The notes under the pieces are model-generated. The model was not told where the DNA came from and did no database searches. It was given only the letters and a program-made list of their open reading frames with translations. A stretch of 64,000 nt of DNA from UBA11136 sp964482135. GTDB taxonomy: Bacteria > Pseudomonadota > Alphaproteobacteria > UBA11136. Shown here one piece after another: positions 9,307-18,535 of this stretch (position 1 is its first letter; each line of letters starts with the position of its first letter). Made by a program: the position numbers and the translations under genes. Location of the stretch: positions 56,203 through 120,202 of the forward strand of contig CAYZWF010000001.1 in assembly GCA_964482135.1 (NCBI GenBank). The letters are read 5' to 3'.

Positions 9307-10353
9307 CATTCGAACTGGACCACTCAAGAGGGGCTGGTCATTTCTAGGCCCCATGGCTGTGTCAATTTTGATGATCTGTTAGATCGGCTCGAGATTGAAG
9401 GAGATCGGGAGCGTCGATGTTTATCTGAAATCGTAAATCTACATGCTGACTTTGAATGGCTCGACCAAGAGAAGAAATGGTTGTGGGATGTTAATAGTTT
9501 CGAGAAAGGACTAAATCGTATTGTCAACGTCATTCGGAAAATCTTTTCCGTTACTCCTTCCCTACACATTACCGAACTTAGGCAAGGATTAGGCAGATAC
9601 CACCGCATAGCATTCGTTCCGCACAGTCGGGTGTTACTAGAAATATGCCGTCAACTCGATTTTCTTGAGGTTAGGGAAAATCAAGTGAACACCATTTCTG
9701 GCAGGAGGCTTCCCAGCACTCTAGTGGGGATTGAGTCAACGCTGATCAAAGCGTTTCAGGGAAAACCGATCCTTTCCAGAGAAGCGCTTGAAACCAATGC
9801 CTTGGCTTTAGGAATGAATCGATCGAGCTTTTACGTAATGATTGGTTATTCACCAATAGTAGTCCGATTAGCTAGAGGGGTATATGCCCCTATTGGCGCA
9901 GATATTCCACCCGGTGTTGTTGAAGCAACAAAACCATCATTTCAAAGGAAGCGGGTTGTTGTTGATTTTGGCTGGAATGCTAACAGATATCTGTGGATCG
10001 CTTATCGTTTATCCAAAGCTATGCTAAGCGGCAACCAGGTCAATGTGCCAACCTCCGTAAAAGAGTTTATACAGGGAGAATGGCCTATGGAGACGACTAG
10101 TCAGGGAAAAGTCGCAGTCGTTTCGATAAATGGTACCAGTGTATCGGGCTTTTATACGCTTCTAGATAGACGCGGGGCCGAGTGTGGGGACACTCTAATT
10201 TTGGTGTTTGATACAAAAGATCATTTGTTTCGGATGGAGCTAGGCAGCGATGAATTGGTCGAGCGATGGAAAAATAGCGAACTTAAATTAACAGACGATC
10301 AGTTACTTGACCTTGATTCAGATAGTGAAGAAAGGGAAGCCCCCGCGGGTTAA
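9307..10353 (+). pseudogene. N-terminally truncated HTH-rich protein on acquired DNA
   Basis: The frame is open from the TAA at 9304-9306 to a stop at 10353, about 348 residues, with possible reinitiation at the TTG at 9481. Coherent protein sequence begins right at the upstream stop (TTQEGLVISRPHG, then FDDLLDRLEIEGDRERRCL), so the start has been lost. Several winged-helix/HTH-like segments follow, such as HITELRQGLGRYHRIAFVPH and ILSREALETNALALGMNRSSFY. The pattern recalls large sigma-factor-like HTH proteins of mobile or defence regions, but I cannot name the family with certainty. Base composition is clearly more AT-rich than its neighbours. Confidence 0.5.
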
Positions 10354-10510
10354 CTCTCGTGTTTTGCCACCCTTAATCCCCCGCCTTCGCGGTGGCCATA
10401 TCCATGAGAGGTAGAGCGAACTCTTCCCTCCCCCGGTCGTTTCGGGCAAAGTGGCGCTCCAAAAAATAAAATAAAGAAAGACCGCGCGCCCGCGCGCCCA
10501 GAGAAACTCC

Positions 10511-10822
10511 ATGGATATCGCCACAGCACATAAAATCCGGGAAAATCCCAAGTTCGCGGCCATGGTCGCGCGCAAGGAGCGCATGGGGCGGCGGCTGACC
10601 GGGTTCATGCTGGTGGTTTATTTCGGATTCATCCTCACCATCGCATTCGCCCCCCACTGGCTGGCGATTTCATTAAGCGCGACGGGCGTGATGACGCTGG
10701 GTATTCCCATCGGCATCGCCATCATCCTGGCCGCCTTCGCCGCCACCGGGGTCTACGTCTATTGGGCCAATACCCATTTCGACGAAATCACCCGGGAAAT
10801 CCTCAAAGAGGCGGGACATTGA
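10511..10822 (+). CDS. DUF485 inner-membrane protein (YjcH-like)
   Basis: A 103-residue protein starting MDIATAHKIRENPKFAAMVARK, the usual opening of DUF485 proteins. Two transmembrane segments follow (LTGFMLVVYFGFILTIAFAP and IPIGIAIILAAFAATGVYVYW). DUF485 genes almost always sit directly before an actP-type acetate/solute symporter, as here with 16 bp spacing, and probably form an accessory subunit. Length is normal for the family. Confidence 0.9.
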   Translation: MDIATAHKIRENPKFAAMVARKERMGRRLTGFMLVVYFGFILTIAFAPHWLAISLSATGVMTLGIPIGIAIILAAFAATGVYVYWANTHFDEITREILKEAGH

Positions 10823-10838
10823 TGACGGGTCTCACTAG

Positions 10839-12392
10839 ATGACGGACCTCAATATTCCCGCCATCGCCATGTTCTTCGTCTTCGTGGCCGCGACGCTAGG
10901 GATTACCCGGTGGGCGGCGCGGCGCACCCGCACGCGGGCGCATTTCTATGCCGCGGGGGGAAATATCACGGCGCTGCAGAACGGGCTGGCCATCGCCGGG
11001 GACTATATGTCGGCGGCGTCCTTTCTCGGTATCTCGGGGCTGGTGTTTTTGTCGGGCTATGACGGGCTGATCTATTCCATCGGCTTCCTGGTGGGCTGGC
11101 CCATTATTCTGTTTTTGATCGCCGAACGGCTGCGCAATCTGGGGAAATATACCTTCGCCGATGTGGTGTCGTTCCGGCTGTCGCCGGTGCCGGTGCGCTC
11201 GATCTCGGCCTGCGGCGCGCTGGCCACGGTGATTCTGTATTTGATCGCGCAGATGGTGGGGGCGGGAAAGCTGATCGAATTGCTGTTCGGGCTGCCTTAT
11301 GAATCGGCGGTGATTATCGTCGGCGTGCTGATGATTCTCTATGTGAGCTTCGGCGGCATGATCGCCACCACCTGGGTGCAGATCATCAAGGCGGTGCTGT
11401 TGTTGCTGGGGGCGAGCTTCATGGCCGTGGCGGTGCTGTGGAACATGGGATTCAGCTTCGAGGCGTTATTCGAAAACGCGGTGACCGTCCACCCCAAAGG
11501 AAAAGCCATCATGGCGCCGGGGGGGCTGCTCAGTGATCCGGTCTCGGCCATATCCTTAGGATTGGCGCTCATGTTCGGCACCGCCGGGCTGCCCCATATT
11601 TTGATGCGTTTCTTCACCGTGCCCGACGCGCGGGAGGCCCGGACCTCGGTTTTTTATGCCACCGGATTCATCGGCTATTTCTATATTCTCACATTCATTA
11701 TCGGCTTCGGAGCCATCGTTCTGGTGAGCGGCGACGCACGGTTTCTCGACTCCGCCGGCGCGCTGATGGGCGGCAACAACATGGCGGCCATCCATCTGGC
11801 CCAGGCCACCGGCGGCGATCTGTTCCTGGGGTTCATTTCGGCGGTGGCCTTCGCCACCATCCTGGCGGTGGTGTCGGGACTCACATTGGCGGGGGCGTCG
11901 GCCGTGAGTCATGATCTCTATGCCAGCGTGTTGCGCCACGGCGAGGCCAATGACGCCGAGGAATTGAAGGTGTCGCGCATGGCCACGGTGGGGCTGGGGG
12001 TGCTGGCCATAGCCCTGGGCATCGTCTTCGAGCAACAGAACGTGGCCTTCATGGTGGGACTGGCCTTCGCCATCGCGGCGAGCGCCAATTTCCCGGTATT
12101 GCTGCTGTCCATGTATTGGTCGAAGCTGACCACGCGGGGGGCCTTCTGGGGCGGCGCCTGTGGCTTAAGCGTGGCGGTTGGGCTGATGATTTTAGGGCCC
12201 ACGGTATGGGTGGACGTGCTGGGAAATAGCGACCCCGTCTTCCCCTATAAATATCCCGCTTTGTTCGCCATGAGCGCGGCCTTTCTGGCGGCCTGGGGCT
12301 TTTCGGTGAGCGACACCAGCCCGCGGGCCAAGGCCGAGCGTGAGGCTTTTGACCTGCAATATATCCGCTCGGAAGTGGGGCGCGTGGGATAG
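10839..12392 (+). CDS. actP: Cation/acetate symporter (sodium:solute symporter family)
   Basis: A 517-residue membrane protein with about 13 hydrophobic segments. The SSS-family signature lies in FYAAGGNITALQNGLAIAGDYMSAASFLG at residues 32-60, and GLTLAGASAVSHDLYA near residue 350 is typical of ActP. It imports acetate and similar short carboxylates with sodium. It forms a two-gene unit with the DUF485 gene. The substrate is inferred from family and gene pairing. Confidence 0.88.
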   Translation: MTDLNIPAIAMFFVFVAATLGITRWAARRTRTRAHFYAAGGNITALQNGLAIAGDYMSAASFLGISGLVFLSGYDGLIYSIGFLVGWPIILFLIAERLRNLGKYTFADVVSFRLSPVPVRSISACGALATVILYLIAQMVGAGKLIELLFGLPYESAVIIVGVLMILYVSFGGMIATTWVQIIKAVLLLLGASFMAVAVLWNMGFSFEALFENAVTVHPKGKAIMAPGGLLSDPVSAISLGLALMFGTAGLPHILMRFFTVPDAREARTSVFYATGFIGYFYILTFIIGFGAIVLVSGDARFLDSAGALMGGNNMAAIHLAQATGGDLFLGFISAVAFATILAVVSGLTLAGASAVSHDLYASVLRHGEANDAEELKVSRMATVGLGVLAIALGIVFEQQNVAFMVGLAFAIAASANFPVLLLSMYWSKLTTRGAFWGGACGLSVAVGLMILGPTVWVDVLGNSDPVFPYKYPALFAMSAAFLAAWGFSVSDTSPRAKAEREAFDLQYIRSEVGRVG

Positions 12393-12401
12393 GGCGGGCT
12401 C

Positions 12402-12854
12402 CTAACCCCCGCGTTTTGCTTCTTGTATGGTGGCCTCCAGGCGGTCGAGGAAGCGCGAGCGGTCGGCCTTGGCGAAGGGTTTTGGGCCGCCGGTGACCTC
12501 ACCGCTTTCGCGCAAATTCTGCATCAGTTCACGGTTGGCCAGCGCCATGCCGATGCTGTTTTCGGTGAAGGGTTCACCGTCGGGACGCAGGGCCAGCGCG
12601 CCGCGCTCCAAGCAGCGCGCGGCCAGCGGGATGTCGTTGGTGACGCAGATGTCAGAGGCGCAAATATGTTCGGCGATCCAGTCATCGGCGGCGTCGGCGC
12701 CGTGAGCGACGATCACCAGCTCCACCAGCGGATTTTGGACGGGACGGATGCCGCCATCGCTCACCATGAAGGTCTTGAGATCGTGACGGGCGGCCACGCG
12801 CAGGGTTTCGTCGCGCACCGGACAGGCGTCGGCGTCTATGTAAATTTCCGGCAT
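12402..12854 (-). CDS. YaiI/YqxD family protein (DUF188)
   Basis: A 150-residue cytoplasmic protein starting EIYIDADACPVRDETLRVA, the hallmark of the YaiI/YqxD family. It also has VTNDIPLAARCLERGALALRPDGEPF, a PIN-like acidic arrangement, and ends with the typical GGPKPFAKADRSRFLDRLE block. The family is thought to be nuclease-related, but its role is not established. It is convergent with actP, with 9 bp between the stops. Confidence 0.9.
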   Translation of the reverse strand: MPEIYIDADACPVRDETLRVAARHDLKTFMVSDGGIRPVQNPLVELVIVAHGADAADDWIAEHICASDICVTNDIPLAARCLERGALALRPDGEPFTENSIGMALANRELMQNLRESGEVTGGPKPFAKADRSRFLDRLEATIQEAKRGG

Positions 12855-13053
12855 AAGGGTTCCCCATAGCCCGCATCGCGATAGCAGACAAGGCGGGCCT
12901 CTTTATTGAGCGCCGATCTGGCCGAACTTTGCGATGAGGCTTTGGACCGCGCCGATGGCGGGATGGCGCAGGCTTGTCCTATCCCTCCCTCCACTGCAGG
13001 CGGCTGCAGCGCCTATTGGTCTCCGGCTGACTAGGCGGACGGGAAAGTAGACG
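12855..13053. other. Intergenic stretch with no recognised feature
   Basis: This sequence lies between the YaiI gene start and the terminator behind fhcC. I see no open frame with convincing coding character, no repeat shared with other parts of the window and no RNA gene. Confidence 0.4.
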
Positions 13054-13089
13054 AAAAACCCCCGCGGGTTGCGACCGGCGGGGGTTTTC
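13054..13089 (-). terminator. Rho-independent terminator of the fhc operon
   Basis: An inverted repeat AACCCCCGC / GCGGGGGTT surrounds a short GC-rich centre. Read on the minus strand it ends in a run of T. It lies about 40 bp beyond the fhcC stop, so it should end transcription of the fhcBADC operon. Confidence 0.8.
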
Positions 13090-13129
13090 TTTTGCCTGTG
13101 AGGAGAGGCTGTAAAAAAGCAGGACGCCC

Positions 13130-13948
13130 TTATTTATTGTAAAAAAGCAGGGCGCCGCTGCCCTGGACCGAAATATCGCCCACATATTTGCGCAGCCGGT
13201 TGTCCGACGGGTTGAGCACCGAAAAGGCTCCGCCTTGACGTTTGAGGTGGGCGAGAAACAGGTGATGGAAGGGCAGCGTGTGGGTGCCGCTGTCGTTGAA
13301 GGTTTCGGGGAAGCGCGTGGGCGGCCGCATCATGAAGAGAGCACCACGGCGCATGGCGAAACCGAAGCGCGGCCCCACATCGCCCATGACGGCGATGGAA
13401 CCGGCGATCATACGCGAGGCGCAGAGTTCTCCCACATCGCCTTCGATCAATATCAGCCCGCGCCGCAGCCGGTCTCCGGTGCGCGCCCCGGCATTGCCTT
13501 CGACGCGGACCACGCCGCCGTTCATGCCGATGCGCTCGCCGGGGATGGGCGCGCCCAGGAAATCGCCGGCATTACCTTCGATAAGGATTTCCCCGTCGCG
13601 CATGCCGCTGGCGGCGAAGTTGCCGGCATTGCCGTGGACGATGATGTCGCCGCCGGTCATGCCGTGGCCGAGACGGTCCCCGGCATCGCCATAGACCTCG
13701 AGCATGCCCTCGCTCCAGCGCGAGCCGATACCGTCGATTTTGTCACAAATATTGTCGAGAACGAGCCGCTCGCCGGGCTTGCCGTAGACCACGAACAGGT
13801 CGCCGAGGACGCATTTGCGGTTGCCCACGAAAACCGGGAGTTTTTCGATCTCGGCGGCCTTTTTGGCGGCGCGGATCTTCTCCGTCAGCGGAGAGAGGTC
13901 CACGCGCTGGCGCGGCGCGTCCTTGAGGATGATGGCGAAGCCGCTCAT
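13130..13948 (-). CDS. fhcC: Formyltransferase/hydrolase complex subunit C
   Basis: A 272-residue protein homologous to formylmethanofuran dehydrogenase subunit C. The middle is a right-handed beta-helix/GXGXG-type repeat visible as GGDIIVHGNAGNFAASGM, GEILIEGNAGDFLGAPI and GVVRVEGNAGARTGDRL. FhcC is part of the Fhc complex that takes the formyl group from formyl-H4MPT via methylofuran and releases formate. Its ATG overlaps the end of fhcD by 4 bp. It is the last gene of fhcBADC, just before a terminator. Confidence 0.93.
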   Translation of the reverse strand: MSGFAIILKDAPRQRVDLSPLTEKIRAAKKAAEIEKLPVFVGNRKCVLGDLFVVYGKPGERLVLDNICDKIDGIGSRWSEGMLEVYGDAGDRLGHGMTGGDIIVHGNAGNFAASGMRDGEILIEGNAGDFLGAPIPGERIGMNGGVVRVEGNAGARTGDRLRRGLILIEGDVGELCASRMIAGSIAVMGDVGPRFGFAMRRGALFMMRPPTRFPETFNDSGTHTLPFHHLFLAHLKRQGGAFSVLNPSDNRLRKYVGDISVQGSGALLFYNK

Positions 13949-14841
13949 TTGAGAACCTTGTGCAGATGAAAGTGATAGGGCCCCAGCTTGCCGCCGTAAT
14001 GACCGGCGCTGATGCGGACGATACCGTTCTTGCGGCCCAGGGTGCAGACGGCACGGATGCCCGCGCGCATGGCGCGGGCGATGTCCTTTTCGGCGAGCCC
14101 GTCGATGACGATTTCCATCACCGATTCCACCTCCGGCGGGAGCTCGGTCTTGGTCAGGCCTTTCAGTGTGGGACAGAAGGCGTCGTTGGTGGAGGCCGAG
14201 AGCTTGGGATATTTTGAGCCCAGCTTGGACCCCGAACCCACAACGCCGCCGGGAAAGGGCATGACCACGTTTTCCACCCGGTTCATGGCGGTGATCGCCC
14301 GTTCAGCCGCGCTCAATGCCTGGCCGCGGGATTCGGCGAGGATCAGGAAATTACCGCCGCCGATGCCCGGCACCTCGTGAGCGTAGTCTTCCACCAGGAA
14401 CTCGCCATCCATGATGGGAATGCGCCAGTAGCGGATTTTCCCCAGCAGTTTCGACCTCTGGAAGCCGTCGCCGAAATAACGCAACGCCGCCCCCATCTTG
14501 ATCTTCTTGCCCTCCCTGATGCCGGCGTAACAGGCCGAGGTGGGCGAAGTCATGACGCTTTGCCCGGTGCGGGTAACCACGTGTTTGGCCAGTTCCTTGC
14601 TGTTCATGGCGAACAGCAGCACCGACATGCCGGGACGGCCATCGGGGGTCTCGCTGGGCTTGAGCTTTTTCTCGATTCCCGTCTCCACGCCGCAGGCGAT
14701 GACCGAGGTGGAAAAACCGATCATGCTGTTTGCGGCGGTGAAGGCCCAGCGCTCGGTGTCGGCGGTGATGATGAGCCGGGTCGCCACCATGGGAAAGGCC
14801 TCGGCGAAGGTGTCGTCGATTTTAACGCCGTTGATGATCAT
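13945..14841 (-). CDS. fhcD: Formylmethanofuran:H4MPT formyltransferase (Fhc subunit D)
   Basis: About 298 residues, starting MIINGVKIDDTFAEAFPM as in Ftr/FhcD proteins. It moves the formyl group between H4MPT and methylofuran. Family blocks include MTSPTSACYAGIREGKKIKMG, GDGFQRSKLLGKIRYWRIPI and a C-terminal GGKLGPYHFHLH. I chose the ATG at 14839-14841, which overlaps the fhcA stop as ATGA, over the upstream in-frame codon at 14862, because both coupling and homology fit it. Confidence 0.94.
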   Translation of the reverse strand: MIINGVKIDDTFAEAFPMVATRLIITADTERWAFTAANSMIGFSTSVIACGVETGIEKKLKPSETPDGRPGMSVLLFAMNSKELAKHVVTRTGQSVMTSPTSACYAGIREGKKIKMGAALRYFGDGFQRSKLLGKIRYWRIPIMDGEFLVEDYAHEVPGIGGGNFLILAESRGQALSAAERAITAMNRVENVVMPFPGGVVGSGSKLGSKYPKLSASTNDAFCPTLKGLTKTELPPEVESVMEIVIDGLAEKDIARAMRAGIRAVCTLGRKNGIVRISAGHYGGKLGPYHFHLHKVLK

Positions 14842-16508
14842 GCCCGCCTGCCTTTCCCGCATTTATGGGTCTCGACGCGGAAGCGTCCGTCGTCGGGAAA
14901 ATCGGACTCGCGGATCACGAAATTCCCCATCTGCATTCCCTGGAAATCACTGAAATAGGATTTAAGGCTTTTCTCGATGCCGGAGTGATATTCGGGACGC
15001 ACCACATGGGTTGCGCCCCAGGTGACGTTCACCACCTTGCCATTGCGCGCCACCAGATTACCATCCTTGAATACGTAATCGGGTTTTTCGAACATGCGCT
15101 CCTTGTTGGCGTGGGGGGTATAGACGGTGATGTCGGCGGCCGCACCCGCGCCCAGATGGCCGCGGTTTTTAAGGCCCAGGATACGGGCCGGCGCGGCGCG
15201 GGTCATGATGGCGATATCGTAGAGACTGTATTCGCGCTTGATGGAGCGCAAGGTTGAAACGTCGCCGGCATGCTTGTTGACGGTGTCGAGCATGGAATTG
15301 CGGAAGCTGCGGTCCATCAACAGGCGGATCAAATGGGGATAGCTGGTAAACGGCGCGCCGTTGGGGTGGTCGGTGGTGAGGAAAATGCGCCAGGGGTCGT
15401 TCACCAGAAGGAAAATCTCGAGCCCGATGGCCCATTGCAGGGCGTTGACGAAATTGCGGTCACGATAGCGGAAAGGAACCACGCCGCATCCCGCCTGGCA
15501 GTCGATATCCATGCACACCCATTTGTGGGGAGAGGCGAGATCGGCGTTGTGGTGCTGGGTCATGGTGTCGCCCGACGCCGTGACGGTCTGGCCGAACATG
15601 ATCTGGCCCACATCCACGGTGATATTCTTTTGCTTGTTGATGGCCTCGGCGATGCGCGCGGCTCCCGAGGAGAACCCCCTGTCGCCTTCCGTGCCATAGG
15701 TGTGGAACTGGATATGGGTGAGATGCATGGGCAGGCCGCCGGCCCCGGCCATGGTCTTGAGCGTGGTCTCCACATTGCCCGGAACCCCGAGATTACAGCC
15801 ATGCACATGCAAGGGGTGGGGCACGCCGAGATCGGTCAAGGCGCGGGTCAGCGATTTCAACACCTTGCGCGGCGTCAATCCGTAATGGGAATCGGTTTCG
15901 TCGAGGTCGAGCATGCGGTCGTTGAATTTGAAGGCGCTGATGCCGCCGGGATTCACCACCTTGACGCCCAGCGCCTGGGTCGCCCCCATCATCCAGGCCA
16001 CGTAATCGGTGATGGCTTTCTGGTCGGCCTTGCGCGAGAGCATGCGGAGAAAGAAATCGTCATTGCCGAGCATCACATAGGCGCCCTTGTCGATGATCGG
16101 CACATCCGCCATCTCGAGATGGGCCTGGCGCGCATTGACGGGCACCAGGGCGGGCTCGAAGGCCGCCGTATAGCCCATCTCGGCATAGCGGTAGCCGGTG
16201 GAAAAACTGGTCATGGTGGGTTCGCCGGAACCCGAGCGTTTGAGCCGCGAGCGTTTGGCCTGGTACTGGCGGTGTTCCTCGGGCAACAGCATGCGGGCGA
16301 TATTGACCTTGCCGCCGGCGATATGGCTGTGCAGGTCCATGGCCCCGGCCATCACCACTTTGCCCGTCACGTCGTACACCTGGTCGGGCTTTTCGGAACC
16401 GGGGGGGCGTTTCACGATGCGCCCGTCGCGGATGAAAATATCCTGTTTGCGGCCGTTGATCTTGTGAGCCGGGTCGAAAACCTTTCCGCCTGTGAGTTTG
16501 ATCAGCAT
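14838..16508 (-). CDS. fhcA: Formyltransferase/hydrolase complex subunit A (amidohydrolase)
   Basis: About 556 residues of the FwdA/FhcA amidohydrolase family. The metal-binding MDLHSHIAGG motif is near residue 60. Further on come LHVHGCNLGVPGN, MHLTHIQFHTYG and FLTTDHPNGAPF, the usual histidine and aspartate positions of the TIM-barrel site. FhcA hydrolyses formyl-methylofuran to formate. The ATG at 16508 overlaps the fhcB stop (TGATG). An upstream GTG codon at 16511 is possible but unlikely to matter. Confidence 0.94.
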   Translation of the reverse strand: MLIKLTGGKVFDPAHKINGRKQDIFIRDGRIVKRPPGSEKPDQVYDVTGKVVMAGAMDLHSHIAGGKVNIARMLLPEEHRQYQAKRSRLKRSGSGEPTMTSFSTGYRYAEMGYTAAFEPALVPVNARQAHLEMADVPIIDKGAYVMLGNDDFFLRMLSRKADQKAITDYVAWMMGATQALGVKVVNPGGISAFKFNDRMLDLDETDSHYGLTPRKVLKSLTRALTDLGVPHPLHVHGCNLGVPGNVETTLKTMAGAGGLPMHLTHIQFHTYGTEGDRGFSSGAARIAEAINKQKNITVDVGQIMFGQTVTASGDTMTQHHNADLASPHKWVCMDIDCQAGCGVVPFRYRDRNFVNALQWAIGLEIFLLVNDPWRIFLTTDHPNGAPFTSYPHLIRLLMDRSFRNSMLDTVNKHAGDVSTLRSIKREYSLYDIAIMTRAAPARILGLKNRGHLGAGAAADITVYTPHANKERMFEKPDYVFKDGNLVARNGKVVNVTWGATHVVRPEYHSGIEKSLKSYFSDFQGMQMGNFVIRESDFPDDGRFRVETHKCGKGRRA

Positions 16509-17830
16509 CACGGCCCCGCCTTTATGTGGCTCTCGATAGCGGTGACGGCGTCGGCCGTGGAAGCCAGATCGGTCTCACGCAGGGAGCGCAGGGGCAGGGC
16601 GGTCACGGAATCGGCGCGCACGAAATGGCCGCCATGATCGATGCCGGGAACCGCCACCGGAATGTAGACATCGGGAATTTTGGCAGGCGTTTTGGCCGAT
16701 TTGCCGGAGAAAGTCATGCCCGGCGCGCCGAGAACGATAGTGGGCAGATCGCAGCACCCCTTGGGCGGTTTGAGAGTCCTGCCAAAGGCCGAAATCCAGA
16801 CCAGGGCGTCGGCCTCTCCGCTTTCCAGGAGGCGATCGGAAGAATAGACATAGGAATCGTGGACCGGATGCCCGGTGGCGAAGCTGGTGCGCAGGGGAAA
16901 CCCGCTCTGCCAGGTACAGACCTGGGCCGCGCCATGGGCGTTATCGCTGCCGCCCAGCGGAAAGCCGCTGAAGCGCGACGTCTTGTTGATGTCCTTGATG
17001 AACTCACAGATGGCCTGGACCGTCAGTTCGCCATGGGGCCCGGGAATCTCGGCCGCCGACCAGACGATAACGCCGTAACGGGCCTGTTTGATGCGCTCCG
17101 CCAGCTTGGCGAGCTTCGATACCGCCGCCCCGCCCACCTCTTTGGCCTGTACCGGGCGCTCGCCGTTATAAAGCGCGCGCAAGACCCCCACCACATCGGC
17201 CATGCGCCGGATGTCGGCGTCGATCACCGTTGGCCGCCGTCCCGAGGGCGAGCGGCCGGGTTTGGTGTCGAGACCCTTGCCCAGATAGACCACCTCGCGA
17301 TTTTTCGGGCGCGGGGCGAACATGGCTTTCTTCGGCCACACACAGCGCTCGAAGAAGCGCGGGTAGCCGCCCACGGCATCGGTGCCGGCGAAGATAATGA
17401 GATCGGCGCGGTTGCGGATTTCAGCCATGGTGGTGGTCATCCAGCCGCCGTCCTGGAGCACCAGGAGATTATTGAACATGGCTCTGGAGGCGGCGTGATC
17501 CACCACGCCGCCGATACCGTCGGCCAGCTGTAGAACCGCCTTGGCGCCACTGATGTCGGTGGCCATACCGCCGAACAGAGGCTGGGAGCTGTTTTTCAGA
17601 ATATCCCCGGCGCAGGCCACGGCTTCCTCAAAGGTAGCGGGCTTGCCGCCGATCAGGGGCGTGGCGGTGGCCGGCGTTTTCTCGAAGCCCTTACAGGCCA
17701 GCGCGCAGCCATTGGCTTTCACCTTCAGCCGCCGCGCACCGGAGCGTTCCACCGTCAGATCGTCACAGCATAACCCGCAAAAGGGACAGGCCACGTCTTT
17801 GAATATGCGGGAGTGTGTGGATGCGGTCAT
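16508..17830 (-). CDS. fhcB: Formyltransferase/hydrolase complex subunit B
   Basis: A 440-residue protein related to subunit B of formylmethanofuran dehydrogenase, starting with the cysteine-rich CPFCGLCCDDLTVE near residue 15. In bacterial Fhc this subunit is structural: the archaeal enzyme carries molybdenum or tungsten here, but bacteria run the reaction without redox. It also has FAGTDAVGGYPRFFERCVWP and ends near CDLPTIVLGAPGMTFSGKS. It is the first gene of the fhcBADC set, 16 bp beyond the DCoH-like gene. Confidence 0.92.
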   Translation of the reverse strand: MTASTHSRIFKDVACPFCGLCCDDLTVERSGARRLKVKANGCALACKGFEKTPATATPLIGGKPATFEEAVACAGDILKNSSQPLFGGMATDISGAKAVLQLADGIGGVVDHAASRAMFNNLLVLQDGGWMTTTMAEIRNRADLIIFAGTDAVGGYPRFFERCVWPKKAMFAPRPKNREVVYLGKGLDTKPGRSPSGRRPTVIDADIRRMADVVGVLRALYNGERPVQAKEVGGAAVSKLAKLAERIKQARYGVIVWSAAEIPGPHGELTVQAICEFIKDINKTSRFSGFPLGGSDNAHGAAQVCTWQSGFPLRTSFATGHPVHDSYVYSSDRLLESGEADALVWISAFGRTLKPPKGCCDLPTIVLGAPGMTFSGKSAKTPAKIPDVYIPVAVPGIDHGGHFVRADSVTALPLRSLRETDLASTADAVTAIESHIKAGP

Positions 17831-17846
17831 TCAGGGTTCGCTTTGG

Positions 17847-18257
17847 TTATGTGCCTCCCGAAGGAGGGTCGTCGTATTTTATGTAGGCGAAGCGGGCTTC
17901 CCCGGGCGTGCCTTCCAGTCCGCCATCTTCTTCGCCGGGCTGCCAGTGGATCACGTCCTCGATCTTCTTCGCCAGTTCAAAATCCTTGTCGGTAATGCCT
18001 TTGGCGCTGTGTGTCATGAGCCGCACTTCGACCCAGGCGTAGGAAGCGGTGATATCGGGGTGGTGCCAGGCGGCTTCGGCGAGATGGCCCACCGTGTTCA
18101 CCACCATCAGGGTGCCCTTCCATCCATGGGTGCGGTATTTACGGCGTATCCATCCTTTTTCCAGATGCCAGTGAGGAAGCTCTCGCCTGAGAAAATCCTC
18201 CGCCTCGGTATCACTATAGGGTTTTTCCTTGGGTTTATCTGTTGCGTTATCGGACAT
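17847..18257 (-). CDS. Pterin-4a-carbinolamine dehydratase-like protein
   Basis: A 136-residue protein of the DCoH/PhhB fold. The core signature is WHHPDITASYAWVEVRLMTHSAKGITDKDFELAKKIE with the two catalytic histidines and the conserved THS. PhhB normally dehydrates carbinolamine pterins. Copies beside fhc genes are common in methylotrophs, where a role in H4MPT chemistry or regulation has been suggested but not shown. An extra C-terminal tail of about 25 residues follows the domain. It leads the operon that continues into fhcB. Confidence 0.85.
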   Translation of the reverse strand: MSDNATDKPKEKPYSDTEAEDFLRRELPHWHLEKGWIRRKYRTHGWKGTLMVVNTVGHLAEAAWHHPDITASYAWVEVRLMTHSAKGITDKDFELAKKIEDVIHWQPGEEDGGLEGTPGEARFAYIKYDDPPSGGT

Positions 18258-18535
18258 GAGTTTTCCTCTCCCGTCATGTCCCGGTCAAGCCGGGCTGTAA
18301 CCTATGCGAGCGACCGCTGTTGGGCAAGCCGGATCGCGGCTTTGTCGCCTGTTGCCGGAGATTTTCAGGTCACCGCCGTCGCCGCTCAGGACCCCGGGTC
18401 ATGCCAGGGACAAAGCCATTAATCCCTTGACTCATGGGGGCCATGCTTTCATTTACGCGGGCATGAACGCTGCCACGAACGGGGCGGTTTTCCACTCTCT
18501 CCCATGCTCATATATAATTTCGATTCTTAGAAACA
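18258..18535. promoter_or_regulatory. Divergent intergenic region between the DCoH-like gene and mptG
   Basis: This spacer of 278 bp separates two diverging C1 operons and must hold both promoters. I cannot identify convincing -35/-10 pairs or an operator. A short stretch of imperfect palindromes (CCGGTCAAGCCGGG near 18285) is the only structure seen. Confidence 0.4.

Noticed and set aside
15270..16637. Long plus-strand frame of 455 residues opposite fhcA
   Set aside because: fhcA is unmistakable on the other strand. This frame is a shadow with no family features.
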